Source of the DNA: an uncultured Clostridia bacterium
Lineage (GTDB): Bacteria; Bacillota; Clostridia; Peptostreptococcales; Anaerovoracaceae
Assembly: GCA_937900415.1 (NCBI GenBank)
Contig: CALCEY010000001.1
Location: 5,529-69,528 of the forward strand
Length of the DNA stretch: 64,000 nt
Direction of reading: 5' to 3'
Shown in pieces: positions 52,773-62,992 of the stretch (position 1 is the first letter of the stretch; the number at the start of each line of letters is the position of its first letter). Both the position numbers and the translations under genes were made by a program. Under the pieces are notes generated by a model that was given only the letters and a program-made list of their open reading frames with translations, was not told the origin of the DNA and searched no databases.

Positions 52773-55235
52773 ATGATAGTTTCACTGGAATGGTTAAAAG
52801 ATTATACAGATATAGACGTTAATCCGGAAGAGTTCTGCGACAGAATGATAATGTCCGGATCAAACCTCGAAACCATGGAGCACATAGGCTGCGATATGGA
52901 AAAGGTTGTTGTCGGAAAGATAGTAAAGATAGAAAAACATCCCGATGCAGACAAGCTGGTGGTATGCCGGCTGGACATAGGGGAAAAGGAACCTGTTCAG
53001 ATAGTTACGGGAGCGCCTAACGTGTTCGAGGGCGCATATGTGCCTGTAGCTCTTGACGGAAGCAGAATACCGGGACCTCTTCATGGACAGCCTAAGCAGG
53101 AGGGCGGCGTAGTGATAAAGGCAGGTAAGCTGAGAGGAGTTGAATCCTGTGGAATGCTCTGTTCATTCGGAGAGCTGGGCTTTGCTGATAAAGTTATTCC
53201 CGTTAATCAGAAAGACGGAATATGGATCTTAGGTGAAGAATATCCCGTAGGCATGGACTTCGCCAAAGCTCTGGAGCTGGATGACTATATAATAGATTTT
53301 GAAATAACGCCTAACAGGCCAGATTGCCTCTCAATGGTCGGAATGGCCAGAGAAGCGGCTGCTACTTTCGGCTCCGAGGTAAAACGTCCTGAAACAAAAT
53401 GTTCGAGAGAGGAAGGCCGGGCGTCGGATTATATAGATGTTGAGATAAGGTCAGAGCTCTGCAAGAGATATATAGCGAGAATAGTTAAAGACGTAAAGGT
53501 TGAAGATTCTCCTTGGTGGTTACAGAAGAGACTGATTCACGCAGGTATGAGACCTATAAACAACATCGTTGATATAACCAACTTCGTAATGCTTGAGTAC
53601 GGTCAGCCTATGCATGCTTTTGACATTAACAGCGTTAAAGGCAATAAGATAGTGGTCGATACGGCGGAATCGGGAGAAAAATTTACGACTCTTGACGGCA
53701 GCGAGAGAACGCTTGATGATAAGATGCTGATGATACATGACGCAGAGAAATCCATAGCCGTAGCCGGCGTGATGGGAGGCTTGAACTCAGAAATAGAAGA
53801 CGATACGGAGACTATAATCATCGAATCGGCCAATTTCCTCGGAAACAGCGTAAGAACCACGGCCAAGAGGCTGGGACTGAGAACCGAAGCCTCATCAAGA
53901 TATGAAAAGGGCATAGACCCTAATCTCTGCAAGGCTGCCGCTGACAGAGTGTGCTATCTGATAGAGCTTATCGGCGCAGGTACCGTAGTAGGCGGCTGTG
54001 TGGACGTATATCCCAAGCCTGAGAAGGCCGAAAAGGTTCACGGCAGGGTAAGCAGAATAAATAAGGTTCTCGGAATAGAGCTTTCAAGAGAGCAGATGGA
54101 AGGATACCTGAAAAGCCTCGAAATGGAAGTTGAAGGCGATGGAGACGACCTCTATGTAACGGCGCCTACGGTAAGACAGGATATTGAGATTGAAGAGGAT
54201 TTGATTGAAGAGATAGCCAGATTTTACGGATATGACAAGCTGCCGGTTACTATTCCGAAAGGCAACAACGAGGCCTCCCAGTCCTATGAAAGAGACGTAA
54301 AGGATTTGGCAAAAGAAGCGATGTGCGCCATGGGTATAAATGAAATTCAGACTTATTCCTTCGTAAGCCCAAAAGGCGTTGATAATGTGAGAATTGCAGA
54401 GGATTCGTGGGAGAGAGCTTTCGTCAGGATTCTGAATCCTCTGGGCGAAGACACTTCCGTTATGAGAACCGTTTTGACTCCTGAAATGCTGGAGGTTCTC
54501 GGAAGAAACTATTCGAGAAATATAGAGGCTGTCAGAGCGTTCGAGATAGGAAACACTTTTATGGCGAATCTGATAGACGAAAAAGATTTGCCGACGGAGA
54601 GCGACGCCATGTCCATAGGCTTCTACGGCAAAGATGAAGACTTTTTCACTCTGAAAGGCGCAATAGTTGAGGTGCTTGGAAAGCTGGGAATAAAGGATTT
54701 GGAATTTGTTGCCGAAAAAGAATACGGAACGTATCACCCGGGCAGATGCGCAAGAATTTTAGCTAAGGAGATGTGTTATACCGAAAACGGACCTGCGGAA
54801 GAGCTGGTTGAGCTTGGTATAATGGGAGAAGTACATCCCGAGGTTGCCGAAAAATACGGAATCGGGGTTCGCTGCTATACGGCGGAGCTTTTGTTTAACG
54901 TAATTATCCAGATGGCTGATTTGGAAAAGGTCTACAGGCAGCTCCCTAAATATCCTTCAACTTCAAGAGATATAGCGCTTGTCGTAGATGAAGAGATGGC
55001 CGTGGGAGATATTGAGAAGGTTGTAAAGGGAGCCGGCGGCGATCTGCTTAGAGATATACGTCTGTTCGACGTTTACAGAGGTCCACAGGTAGGAGAAAAC
55101 AAGAAGAGCGTGGCTTTTGCCCTCACATACAGACATGACGGGAAGACTCTTAAGGATGAAGAAGTCAACGAGGTTCACGAAAATATTCTTGAGGCTCTGA
55201 AAGAAAAGCTCAATGTGACCCTCAGAGACATTTAA
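52773..55235 (+). CDS. pheT: Phenylalanine-tRNA ligase beta subunit
   Basis: The 820-residue subunit has the EMAP-like tRNA-binding domain (about 40-155), B3/B4 editing domain (about 210-385), B5 domain (about 405-475), the class II-like core and the C-terminal FDX-ACB anticodon domain (about 725-820, YRQLPKYPSTSRDIALVVD). It completes the alpha2beta2 synthetase. GGAGGT lies before the ATG. Confidence 0.97.
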   Translation: MIVSLEWLKDYTDIDVNPEEFCDRMIMSGSNLETMEHIGCDMEKVVVGKIVKIEKHPDADKLVVCRLDIGEKEPVQIVTGAPNVFEGAYVPVALDGSRIPGPLHGQPKQEGGVVIKAGKLRGVESCGMLCSFGELGFADKVIPVNQKDGIWILGEEYPVGMDFAKALELDDYIIDFEITPNRPDCLSMVGMAREAAATFGSEVKRPETKCSREEGRASDYIDVEIRSELCKRYIARIVKDVKVEDSPWWLQKRLIHAGMRPINNIVDITNFVMLEYGQPMHAFDINSVKGNKIVVDTAESGEKFTTLDGSERTLDDKMLMIHDAEKSIAVAGVMGGLNSEIEDDTETIIIESANFLGNSVRTTAKRLGLRTEASSRYEKGIDPNLCKAAADRVCYLIELIGAGTVVGGCVDVYPKPEKAEKVHGRVSRINKVLGIELSREQMEGYLKSLEMEVEGDGDDLYVTAPTVRQDIEIEEDLIEEIARFYGYDKLPVTIPKGNNEASQSYERDVKDLAKEAMCAMGINEIQTYSFVSPKGVDNVRIAEDSWERAFVRILNPLGEDTSVMRTVLTPEMLEVLGRNYSRNIEAVRAFEIGNTFMANLIDEKDLPTESDAMSIGFYGKDEDFFTLKGAIVEVLGKLGIKDLEFVAEKEYGTYHPGRCARILAKEMCYTENGPAEELVELGIMGEVHPEVAEKYGIGVRCYTAELLFNVIIQMADLEKVYRQLPKYPSTSRDIALVVDEEMAVGDIEKVVKGAGGDLLRDIRLFDVYRGPQVGENKKSVAFALTYRHDGKTLKDEEVNEVHENILEALKEKLNVTLRDI

Positions 55236-55269
55236 ACAGATATTTTACCGATATTTAAGGAGAGGCGAC

Positions 55270-55743
55270 ATGGAAAGCAACAAGGTAAAAGTAAGGATTT
55301 ATGGACAGGAATACACTATAGCAGGTGAAAAGGATGAAGAGACCATAAGGAAGATAGCCGGCCATGTGAATGAAAAAATGCGTCAGCTTGGGCGCAGCTT
55401 TTCAAATAACGGTCAGGGAGCCCTTGCTGTTTTGACCGCCATAAATATAGCAGAAGAATACTTCGGAGTTCTCGCCGATATGGAGGAGCTTAAAGAATCA
55501 AAGGCTCAGCTGGAGCAAGAAACGGAGCATTATTTGAAAATGTGGGATGAAGCTAAAAAAAGCTTCGCCCAGTATAAGGAAAACGCGGCTAAAGCCGCCG
55601 AAGACAAGAAGGAGAGCGAAGACAAGTATAAGGAGTTGGAGGCTCGGTGCAGCGAATTTGAAAATTCCTTCTTCGATTTGCAGATGGAGAACCTGCAATT
55701 GAAGAAAGAGCTTGAAAAGTACAGAAAGTCTGATGAAATCTAA
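55270..55743 (+). CDS. zapA: Cell division protein ZapA
   Basis: The 157-residue protein has the ZapA head (about 5-60: KVRIYGQEYTIAGEKDEETIRKIAGHVNEKM) followed by a helix and a long coiled coil (about 75-150), longer than the 85-110 residues of typical ZapA, as in other clostridia. It bundles FtsZ filaments. AAGGAGAGG precedes the ATG; its end overlaps mutS2 by 11 nt. Confidence 0.88.
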   Translation: MESNKVKVRIYGQEYTIAGEKDEETIRKIAGHVNEKMRQLGRSFSNNGQGALAVLTAINIAEEYFGVLADMEELKESKAQLEQETEHYLKMWDEAKKSFAQYKENAAKAAEDKKESEDKYKELEARCSEFENSFFDLQMENLQLKKELEKYRKSDEI

Positions 55744-58105
55744 GTCATTTAATACCCTCGAGTACAATAAAATATTGGAGCTGCTTGTTTCACAGGCAGG
55801 CTCAAGTATGGCGAAGGAACAGCTTAAAGCCATAAAGCCGATGACTGACATCGCAGAGATAAGAGATGCTATAGCTGAAACGACGGAAGCGCAGACGGTT
55901 ATTTTAAAGAAGGGCAACGCTCCGGTGGGACAGCTGTATGATATAGCAGGAAGCCTTTCTTATGCGCGCAAAGGCGGAAGTTTAACGATGAAGCAGCTTT
56001 TGCAAATCTTGTATAACCTTAAGGTTGCAGGCAACGTCATAACGTTTTTGAAGAGCGATTTGCCGGAGCTTCCCATATTGGACCGTATAAGGGAAGTCAT
56101 CGTGACGTTTCCCCGGCTGGCGGAAAATATAGACAGGTGTATCCTTTCAGAAGATGAAATGGCTGACAGCGCTTCTTCGGAGCTTAAAAACATAAGGCGA
56201 AGCATAGGCAGACAGAACGACGCCATAAGGAATAAGCTTAACAGTATGATAAGTTCTGCTGACAGCAGAACTTATCTGCAGGATGTTATCGTAACAGTGA
56301 GAGACGGAAGATACGTAATTCCGGTTAAAGCCGAGCACCGCGGCAGATTTCCCGGGATTATCCATGACCAGTCCGCAAGCGGCGCTACTGTGTTTGTCGA
56401 ACCGCAGGTTATAGTCAATATGAACAATGAGCTCAGAGAAATGGAGCTTGCGGAAAAAGCGGAGATGGACAGAATATTGGCGGAGCTCTCTTCAAACGTT
56501 GCAGAACATTTTCATGAGATAACCAATAATCAAAAGCTGCTTGTGATGCTGGATGTTATTTTTGCTAAGGGAAAGCTGTCGATGTCTATGGGCGGAGAAG
56601 CGCCTGAAATTGCTGACGGCGGCGAGCTGATACTTAAAGAGGCACGTCACCCTCTTATAGATAAAAACAAGGCGGTGCCTATAGACGTAAGGATTGGCGG
56701 CGATTACAGAACGCTGGTGGTTACAGGTCCCAATACAGGAGGAAAGACGGTAACTCTTAAGACTGTTGGGCTTCTGGTGATGATGGCTCAGAGCGGCCTT
56801 CACATTCCGGCTTCCTCTGAAAGCCGTCTCCCCGTATTTGACGATGTGTTCGCTGATATAGGAGATGAGCAGAGTATAGAGCAGAGCCTTTCGACGTTTT
56901 CTTCGCATATGAGAAACATAGTATCCATACTTAAAGAAGTCGGTAAAAATTCTCTTGTTCTGCTGGATGAGCTGGGCGCGGGAACGGATCCGACCGAGGG
57001 CGCGGCTTTGGCCATCGCTATACTGGAGAATCTCAAGGGCTGGGGCGCTTATACGATAGCTACGACGCATTATAACGAACTGAAAAAATATGCTCTTTCC
57101 TCGGAGGGGGTTGAAAACGGTTCTATGGAATTTGACGTTCGGACGTTAAGCCCGACTTACAGGCTTATGACAGGCGTTCCGGGGAAATCAAACGCTTTTG
57201 AGATTTCAAGGAAATTAGGACTTTCCGAGGAGTTAATAGAAAGAGCTTCCGCCCTTCTTGAGCGGGGAGACATAGAGTTTGAGGATGTTATAAGCGCTAT
57301 AGAAGCCGATAAAAAGAAAGCCGAAGAGGAGAGAGACGAAGCGATTCTTTTAAACGTTTCCATGAAGAAGCAGAAGGAAGAGCTGGATAAGCGTCAGTCG
57401 CTGCTTGAGGAAAAGGAAAGAGAGATAATCCGGAAAGCAAAAGAAGAAGCAAGAGATATTTTAAAAGAAGCAAGGGAGACGGCTAATGACGTAAGCCGTG
57501 AGCTGAGGCAGCTCAGCAAAGCTGAAAGCATGGGAGAGAGAAACAGGCGTTTTGATGAGAGCCGGAGAAAGCTTCGTACAGCGGAGGAAAAATTCTCCGA
57601 GAAGATGATAAAAAGAGTCAATCAGAAGCCTGTAAGGGCAGATGAGCTGAAGCTTGGCGACAGAGTCAAAGTTCTGACGCTGGATCAGACGGGAGAAATC
57701 CTGTCTCTTCCCGACAGTAAAGGCGAACTGATCGTTAAGATAGGTATGATGAAGGTCAATATAAATGTGAGCGACCTCATGTTCATGGAAGAAGCTCATG
57801 AAAAGGAAGAAAAACAAAGGGGAAAATACGGAAATCTGTACCGAGCGAAAGCTCAGACCGTTTCCGCATCCGTAAACGTTCAGGGAAAAATTCTTGACGA
57901 CGCCGTAATGGATGTGGATAAATATCTTGACGACGCTTATATAGCGGGACTCAGGGAAGTCACGGTCATACACGGACGGGGGGAAGGAATTTTAAAAGAA
58001 GGCCTGAGAAAGCTGTTTAAAAGACATAAACATGTGGCATCCTACAGAAAAGGCGGCTATAACGAGGGCGGAGACGGGGTAACGATAGTTACTCTCAAGG
58101 ATTAG
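55733..58105 (+). CDS. mutS2: MutS2 endonuclease / ribosome-splitting ATPase
   Basis: The 790-residue protein begins at ATG 55733 within the last codons of zapA; a TTG 21 nt upstream is an alternative. It lacks the mismatch-recognition domain of MutS. Present are the clamp/lever helices, an ATPase with Walker A GPNTGGKTVT, Walker B LLDELGAGTDP and STFSSHM, a long coiled coil (about 510-620), a KOW-like linker and a C-terminal Smr nuclease domain with HGRGEGIL. In Bacillus subtilis it acts on collided ribosomes, and elsewhere it suppresses recombination. Confidence 0.94.
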   Translation: MKSKSFNTLEYNKILELLVSQAGSSMAKEQLKAIKPMTDIAEIRDAIAETTEAQTVILKKGNAPVGQLYDIAGSLSYARKGGSLTMKQLLQILYNLKVAGNVITFLKSDLPELPILDRIREVIVTFPRLAENIDRCILSEDEMADSASSELKNIRRSIGRQNDAIRNKLNSMISSADSRTYLQDVIVTVRDGRYVIPVKAEHRGRFPGIIHDQSASGATVFVEPQVIVNMNNELREMELAEKAEMDRILAELSSNVAEHFHEITNNQKLLVMLDVIFAKGKLSMSMGGEAPEIADGGELILKEARHPLIDKNKAVPIDVRIGGDYRTLVVTGPNTGGKTVTLKTVGLLVMMAQSGLHIPASSESRLPVFDDVFADIGDEQSIEQSLSTFSSHMRNIVSILKEVGKNSLVLLDELGAGTDPTEGAALAIAILENLKGWGAYTIATTHYNELKKYALSSEGVENGSMEFDVRTLSPTYRLMTGVPGKSNAFEISRKLGLSEELIERASALLERGDIEFEDVISAIEADKKKAEEERDEAILLNVSMKKQKEELDKRQSLLEEKEREIIRKAKEEARDILKEARETANDVSRELRQLSKAESMGERNRRFDESRRKLRTAEEKFSEKMIKRVNQKPVRADELKLGDRVKVLTLDQTGEILSLPDSKGELIVKIGMMKVNINVSDLMFMEEAHEKEEKQRGKYGNLYRAKAQTVSASVNVQGKILDDAVMDVDKYLDDAYIAGLREVTVIHGRGEGILKEGLRKLFKRHKHVASYRKGGYNEGGDGVTIVTLKD

Positions 58106-58128
58106 CATATGTTAAGGAGTAGAAGGAT

Positions 58129-58569
58129 ATGTTTATTATCAGTAAATGTCTTTTAGGAGAAAACTGTAAATATGACGGAGGAAACAACAGAAACGAAGAG
58201 GTCATCGAGTTTTGCAGAACTCATGAATATATAGCAGTCTGCCCGGAAACGGCGGGAAAACTTCCCTGCCCCAGACCGCCTGCTGAAATATCAGGGGATA
58301 AAGTGATAGACAAGGAAGGAAACGATGTTACATTTAATTTCCGAAACGGAGCTTACAGCTGTTTCCTCGATTGTCTGAAAGAAGCGGCGGCAAGAGGAGA
58401 AAAGCTGGAAGGAGCCATATTGAAGGCCGACAGTCCCTCATGCGGTCACGGACAGATTTATGACGGAACGTTCACAGGAACTTTGACAGAAGGTAATGGA
58501 ATTTTCGCTCAGATAGTCGAGAACGATAATATAGAAGTAATCACCGAAAAGGAGAAGATAAAATGGTAA
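58129..58569 (+). CDS. DUF523 family protein
   Basis: The 146-residue protein matches DUF523: MFIISKCLLGENCKYDG at the start, CPETAGKLPCPRPPAEI in the middle and ILKADSPSCGHGQIYDG near the end, with five or six conserved Cys likely to bind metal or an Fe-S cluster. The function is not established; it is sometimes found fused to DUF1722. It lies 23 nt after mutS2 and overlaps argS by 7 nt. Confidence 0.9.
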   Translation: MFIISKCLLGENCKYDGGNNRNEEVIEFCRTHEYIAVCPETAGKLPCPRPPAEISGDKVIDKEGNDVTFNFRNGAYSCFLDCLKEAAARGEKLEGAILKADSPSCGHGQIYDGTFTGTLTEGNGIFAQIVENDNIEVITEKEKIKW

Positions 58570-60281
58570 ATTTCAGAGAACAGATAGCAAAGCTCATTGC
58601 CGGGCAGACAGAGGGACTCTCTGAGAGCGAGGCTCTTGAAATGATCGAGATTCCTCAGGATTCCAAAATGGGAGACTACGCTTTCCCCTGCTTCAGGCTG
58701 GCTAAAACTTTAAGAAAGGCTCCTCCTCTTATAGCTTCGGATATAGCCTCAAAGATCAAAGAAAACAAGATGTTTGAGAAAGTAGAGCAGGTCAACGCTT
58801 ATGTCAACATGTTTATTTCCAGAGAAGAACTGGTTAAGGACGTGGTGGAGGAAGTTCTGAGCGAGGGAGCAGATTACGGCAAGAGCGATATAGGCGGAGG
58901 CAAGACGGTAATTGTGGAGTTCTCATCGCCTAACATTGCAAAACCTTTCCATATAGGGCATATAAGAAGCACGGTTATAGGAAATTCCATAAATAAAATT
59001 TATTCAGCCATGGGCTATAACGTGGTGCGTATAAACCATCTGGGAGATTACGGAACTCAGTTCGGCAAGATGATTTGCGCATACAGACACTGGGGAAATA
59101 AGGAAGACGTAATCAAAGAACCGATCAAGACGCTGCTTCATTATTACACCAAGTTTCATGAAGAAGTTGAAAACCATCCCGAGCTGGACGACGAGGCGAG
59201 ACAGATTTTCGCAAGACTTGAGCACGGAGAAAAAGAGGAAACGGAGCTTTGGCAGTGGTTCAGAGACGAAAGTCTTAAGGAATTCAGCAGAGTATATAAA
59301 ATGCTCGGCATAGAGTTCGATTCTTATGCCGGAGAAAGCTTTTATTCCGATAAAATGCCTGCGGTAGTTCAGATGCTCAAAGACAAGAATCTGATAGAAA
59401 AATCACGGGGCGCAGAGATAGTGGATCTTGAGCCTTACGGATTGACGCCGGCTCTGATAACCAAATCGGACGGTTCTTCTCTTTACATCACGAGAGATAT
59501 AGCCGCTGCAATATACAGAAAGAATACGTATGATTTTTATAAAAACATATACGTTGTTGCTTCTCAGCAGAATCTTCACTTCCAGCAGTGGTTCAAGATA
59601 ATAGAGCTTTTGGGATTTGACTGGGCGAAAGACAACGTCCATGTTCCTTTCGGACTTGTCAGCCTTGAAGAAGGAACGATGTCCACTCGCCACGGAAGAG
59701 TGGTTTTCCTTGAAGACGTTTTAAACAGAGCGGTTGAACAGACTAAGGAAATCATCATGGAAAAGGGCGTAAATACAGATAATGTGGAAGAAACCGCAAA
59801 ACAGGTGGGAATAGGCGCAGTTATCTTCCAGGAGCTGTCGAACAACAGAATAAAGGATTATGTGTTCTCATGGGATAAGGTTCTTGACTTTAACGGCGAG
59901 ACAGGACCTTATGTTCAGTACACTTATGCAAGAGCTGCCAGCGTTCTCAGAAACGCAGGGGAAGAGGCTGCCGCTAAAGCTATGAACATTTCCAATATCA
60001 ACCCACGTCACATAGTAAGCGAGAGCGCTTATCAGCTGGCAAAGCTGATATATGCTCTGCCTCAGGTGATTATAGACGCAGGAGAAAAATACGAGCCTTC
60101 AGTAGTTACTAGACATATCGTAGATCTGGCTCAGGCATTCAATCGTTTCTACCATGATGAGCATATATTGGTAGATAACGAAGAAGAAAAGATAAGCAAG
60201 CTAACTCTCGTATCAGCGGCTAAGACGGCGATTAAGAACGGCCTGGCTCTTCTTGGTATGGAAGCTCCTGAGAGGATGTAG
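58563..60281 (+). CDS. argS: Arginine-tRNA ligase
   Basis: The 572-residue class I synthetase has the N-terminal Add-1 domain, the signature HIGH in SSPNIAKPFHIGHIRS (about 120-135), a degenerate KMSKS region reading MSTRHGR (common in ArgS) and the DALR anticodon domain (FNRFYHDEHIL). It starts inside the end of the DUF523 gene with AAAAGGAGA upstream. Confidence 0.97.
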   Translation: MVNFREQIAKLIAGQTEGLSESEALEMIEIPQDSKMGDYAFPCFRLAKTLRKAPPLIASDIASKIKENKMFEKVEQVNAYVNMFISREELVKDVVEEVLSEGADYGKSDIGGGKTVIVEFSSPNIAKPFHIGHIRSTVIGNSINKIYSAMGYNVVRINHLGDYGTQFGKMICAYRHWGNKEDVIKEPIKTLLHYYTKFHEEVENHPELDDEARQIFARLEHGEKEETELWQWFRDESLKEFSRVYKMLGIEFDSYAGESFYSDKMPAVVQMLKDKNLIEKSRGAEIVDLEPYGLTPALITKSDGSSLYITRDIAAAIYRKNTYDFYKNIYVVASQQNLHFQQWFKIIELLGFDWAKDNVHVPFGLVSLEEGTMSTRHGRVVFLEDVLNRAVEQTKEIIMEKGVNTDNVEETAKQVGIGAVIFQELSNNRIKDYVFSWDKVLDFNGETGPYVQYTYARAASVLRNAGEEAAAKAMNISNINPRHIVSESAYQLAKLIYALPQVIIDAGEKYEPSVVTRHIVDLAQAFNRFYHDEHILVDNEEEKISKLTLVSAAKTAIKNGLALLGMEAPERM

Positions 60282-60297
60282 CAGGGGGGGCAGCCGA

Positions 60298-60471
60298 GTG
60301 ACAGAAGAAAACAAGACTACGGCAGTCAAAAAAACAGTAAAATCAGGAATTACTTTTGGCAGCGCTCTTGCGATGGTTATAAGCTATACAACGTGGAAAT
60401 CGGTAGGATGGGCTATCGTTCACGGACTTTTCAGCTGGGGCTACGTCATATATTTCCTTTTGCGTTATTAG
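60298..60471 (+). CDS. Small membrane protein, GTG start
   Basis: The 57-residue protein starts at GTG 60298 behind AGGGGGGG. The N-terminus is charged (TEENKTTAVKKTVK) and is followed by two short hydrophobic segments (about 18-32 and 36-55) rich in Trp and aromatic residues. Similar tiny proteins of unknown role are found beside argS or other housekeeping genes in clostridia. Coupling to argS is likely (16-nt gap). The Shine-Dalgarno is a seven-G homopolymer. Confidence 0.7.
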   Translation: MTEENKTTAVKKTVKSGITFGSALAMVISYTTWKSVGWAIVHGLFSWGYVIYFLLRY

Positions 60472-60584
60472 AATTTTTATCGTCGGAAGAAATAAAAAAT
60501 CAAGCAGGCTTTCCCTGAAAAGCGCATATCTAAAGGCGATATGATTTTTCGGGGGATAAAAATGAAAGGAACAGGAAAATAATT

Positions 60585-61457
60585 ATGCGATATGTAGGAG
60601 ACATTTACAGACCGCCGAGCGAAGCATACAGCCTTCTGGTGCAAGTTACCATAGGCTGTTCTCACAATAAGTGTACCTTCTGCAACATGTTCAAGGAAAA
60701 GCAGTTCAAGGTGCGCAGGCAGGAGGAGGTTCTGGAGGATTTGGCATGGGCGAGGGCTCATTATTCCAAGGTCAAGAGAATGTTTCTCTGTGATGGCGAC
60801 GCTTTGTGCTTAGCCACCGGCAAGCTGCTGGTAATACTGGATTATATAAGAGACAATTTTCCTGAATGTGAGAGAGTCACCCTTTACGGAAGAGCAACCG
60901 ATATTTTGCGCAAAACGTCCAAAGAGCTTAAGACACTTAAAGAGCACGGAGTTACTATGGTCTATATAGGCGCTGAATCCGGCAGCAGTAAAGTCCTTGA
61001 AATGATCAACAAGGGAGAGACCAGAGAACAGCTCATCGAAGCGGTACGTAAATTAGAAGACATAGGTATAATGACTTCGGTTACGTTTATAAGCGGTCTC
61101 GGAGGTCCTGAGCTTTGGGAAGAACATGCAGTAGAAACCGGAAAGATGATAACCGATATGAATGCTTCTTATGTAAGCCTGCTGACGCTGATGCTTCAGC
61201 CGCCCGCTCCGATGTATGACGATTACAAGGCAGGGGAGTTTAAACCGCTTACGCCTGAAGAAGTTCTGGCGGAGACCTGCCTTATGCTTCAGCACTCAAA
61301 GCCTTCAAAGCCTTGTGTTTTCCGCAGCAACCATGCTTCAAACTACGTATCTCTGAGGGGTAATCTGCCTATGGATAATGAAAGCATGATACGCTCGCTT
61401 AAACGCTGCATGGAGGACAGGGGACTCCTCAAAGATGAGAGGTTCAGAATGCTGTAA
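60585..61457 (+). CDS. Radical SAM protein with CX4CX2C motif
   Basis: The 290-residue protein begins with a YRPPSEAYSLLVQVTIGC segment and cysteines 25, 30 and 33 in CSHNKCTFC. That spacing is CX4CX2C rather than the usual CX3CX2C, with the downstream core intact: a LCDGDALCL segment, a GRAT turn and MVYIGAESGS as in HemN/Elp3-type enzymes. An acceptor substrate is not evident. It is 2 nt upstream of a second radical SAM gene, so the two are almost surely co-expressed and may cooperate. TTATG start follows AGGAACAGGAA. Confidence 0.85.
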   Translation: MRYVGDIYRPPSEAYSLLVQVTIGCSHNKCTFCNMFKEKQFKVRRQEEVLEDLAWARAHYSKVKRMFLCDGDALCLATGKLLVILDYIRDNFPECERVTLYGRATDILRKTSKELKTLKEHGVTMVYIGAESGSSKVLEMINKGETREQLIEAVRKLEDIGIMTSVTFISGLGGPELWEEHAVETGKMITDMNASYVSLLTLMLQPPAPMYDDYKAGEFKPLTPEEVLAETCLMLQHSKPSKPCVFRSNHASNYVSLRGNLPMDNESMIRSLKRCMEDRGLLKDERFRML

Positions 61458-61459
61458 TC

Positions 61460-62989
61460 ATGAAGATATTACTGACTACTTTAAATTCACAATACGTTCA
61501 CAGCAACCCGGCGTTAAAATATCTCTATACGGTTGTTGCAGATACTCAGGCCGACGTTAATATTGCAGAATTTACGATAAATAACGAGCCGTCTTATATA
61601 TATGGAGAAATTTTGCGTTCCGGTTGCGATATGGTATGCTTTTCGTGCTATATTTGGAATATCGAGCAGATTAAAGCTTTGGCTTCAGATTTGAAAAAAG
61701 CCGCTCCGGATATGAAGATAGCCGTCGGAGGACCGGAAGTGAGCTTTCTTCCCCATATATTCGCCATGGAAAATCCGTGGGTCGACTATGTCATGTGCGG
61801 TGAGGGAGAATATACGTTTTACCGTTTGTGCCAGCTTCTTGCGGAAGCGGAAAAAAACGGGCGTACAGGTTACTCAGACGATTTCAACACGGTTCCCGGC
61901 CTTGTATACAGGCAGGAGGGAAAAGTGTATGTAAATCCTCAGATTGCGCCGATGGATTTTAACTTTATTCCGTTTTTATATTCGGTGCTGGAGTGTGAGA
62001 CGGACAAGGTGGTATACTACGAATCTTCAAGGGGCTGTCCTTTCAGGTGCAGTTACTGCCTGTCCTCAGTAGAGAAGTCGGTCAGAGCTCTCGCCATGGA
62101 AAGAGTCAAAGGTGATTTGGGATATTTCCTTTATAAAAGAGTAAAACAGGTAAAATTCATAGACAGAACATTTAACTACGACGAGGGACGGGCATATGAA
62201 ATATTCAAATATCTCATAGACAATGACAACGGCGTTACGAATTTTCATTTTGAAATATGCGCAGACCTGATGACGGATAGGCTTCTCGCACTGCTTAAAA
62301 CAGCGAGAAAGGGGCTGTTTCAGATGGAAATCGGAATTCAGTCGGCAAATCCTGAGACTCTTTCGGCGATAAACAGAAAAGAAAACGTATATCCGATACT
62401 CTACAATACGGAAAAACTGATTGAGGCAGGAAACATACATATTCACGTGGATCTCATCGCCGGGCTTCCGTATGAAACTTACCAGCTGTTTGCCCGGTCC
62501 TTTGACAAGGTTTACGCCTTGGGTGCGGATATGTTTCAGCTGGGCTTTTTAAAAGTTCTCAAAGGTACGTCCCTGTATGAAGAGAGGATTAAATACGGTA
62601 TAAAAGCCGGAAGCAGGGCGCCTTACGAAGTGATTTCAACACGATGGATTACATCTAAGGAACTGGTAAGGCTTAAAGCCGTAGAAAAGATGCTGGATAT
62701 ATTTTATAACAGAAAGGGTTTTTCTTCTACGTTGAATTTTCTAATGGAAGCTATGGATAAAACGCCTTTTAGCATGTATGAAACTTTGGCCGATTATTAT
62801 TACAGCGAAGGCTTTCAGCATAAAAATCATAAAAAAGAAGATCAATACAGAATCCTCCGTAAATTCTGCGGTGAAAACCTGGGGGAAGAAATGAGAGAAA
62901 ACGCCTTTGCTGCATTGCAGAAAGATCTGGAAAAAACCTTCAATGCAGAAGAAGTCAAGAGATTTCTTAAACGAGGATGGGAGATATAG
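61460..62989 (+). CDS. B12-binding radical SAM protein (DUF4080 type)
   Basis: The 509-residue protein has an N-terminal cobalamin-binding-like Rossmann domain (about 1-150, ILLTTLNSQYVHSNPALKYL and VGGPEVSF), then a radical SAM core with CX3CX2C in GCPFRCSYCLSS (about 195-206), a FEICADLM turn and FQMEIGIQS, then a C-terminal DUF4080 region. The B12 domain lacks a clear DxHxxG, so cobalamin may not be bound. The product is unknown; related proteins methylate or rearrange unactivated carbon. Confidence 0.88.
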   Translation: MKILLTTLNSQYVHSNPALKYLYTVVADTQADVNIAEFTINNEPSYIYGEILRSGCDMVCFSCYIWNIEQIKALASDLKKAAPDMKIAVGGPEVSFLPHIFAMENPWVDYVMCGEGEYTFYRLCQLLAEAEKNGRTGYSDDFNTVPGLVYRQEGKVYVNPQIAPMDFNFIPFLYSVLECETDKVVYYESSRGCPFRCSYCLSSVEKSVRALAMERVKGDLGYFLYKRVKQVKFIDRTFNYDEGRAYEIFKYLIDNDNGVTNFHFEICADLMTDRLLALLKTARKGLFQMEIGIQSANPETLSAINRKENVYPILYNTEKLIEAGNIHIHVDLIAGLPYETYQLFARSFDKVYALGADMFQLGFLKVLKGTSLYEERIKYGIKAGSRAPYEVISTRWITSKELVRLKAVEKMLDIFYNRKGFSSTLNFLMEAMDKTPFSMYETLADYYYSEGFQHKNHKKEDQYRILRKFCGENLGEEMRENAFAALQKDLEKTFNAEEVKRFLKRGWEI

Positions 62990-62992
62990 AAG

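Noticed and set aside
54084..54737. 217-codon frame antisense to pheT
   Set aside because: Shadow of pheT with no start signals.
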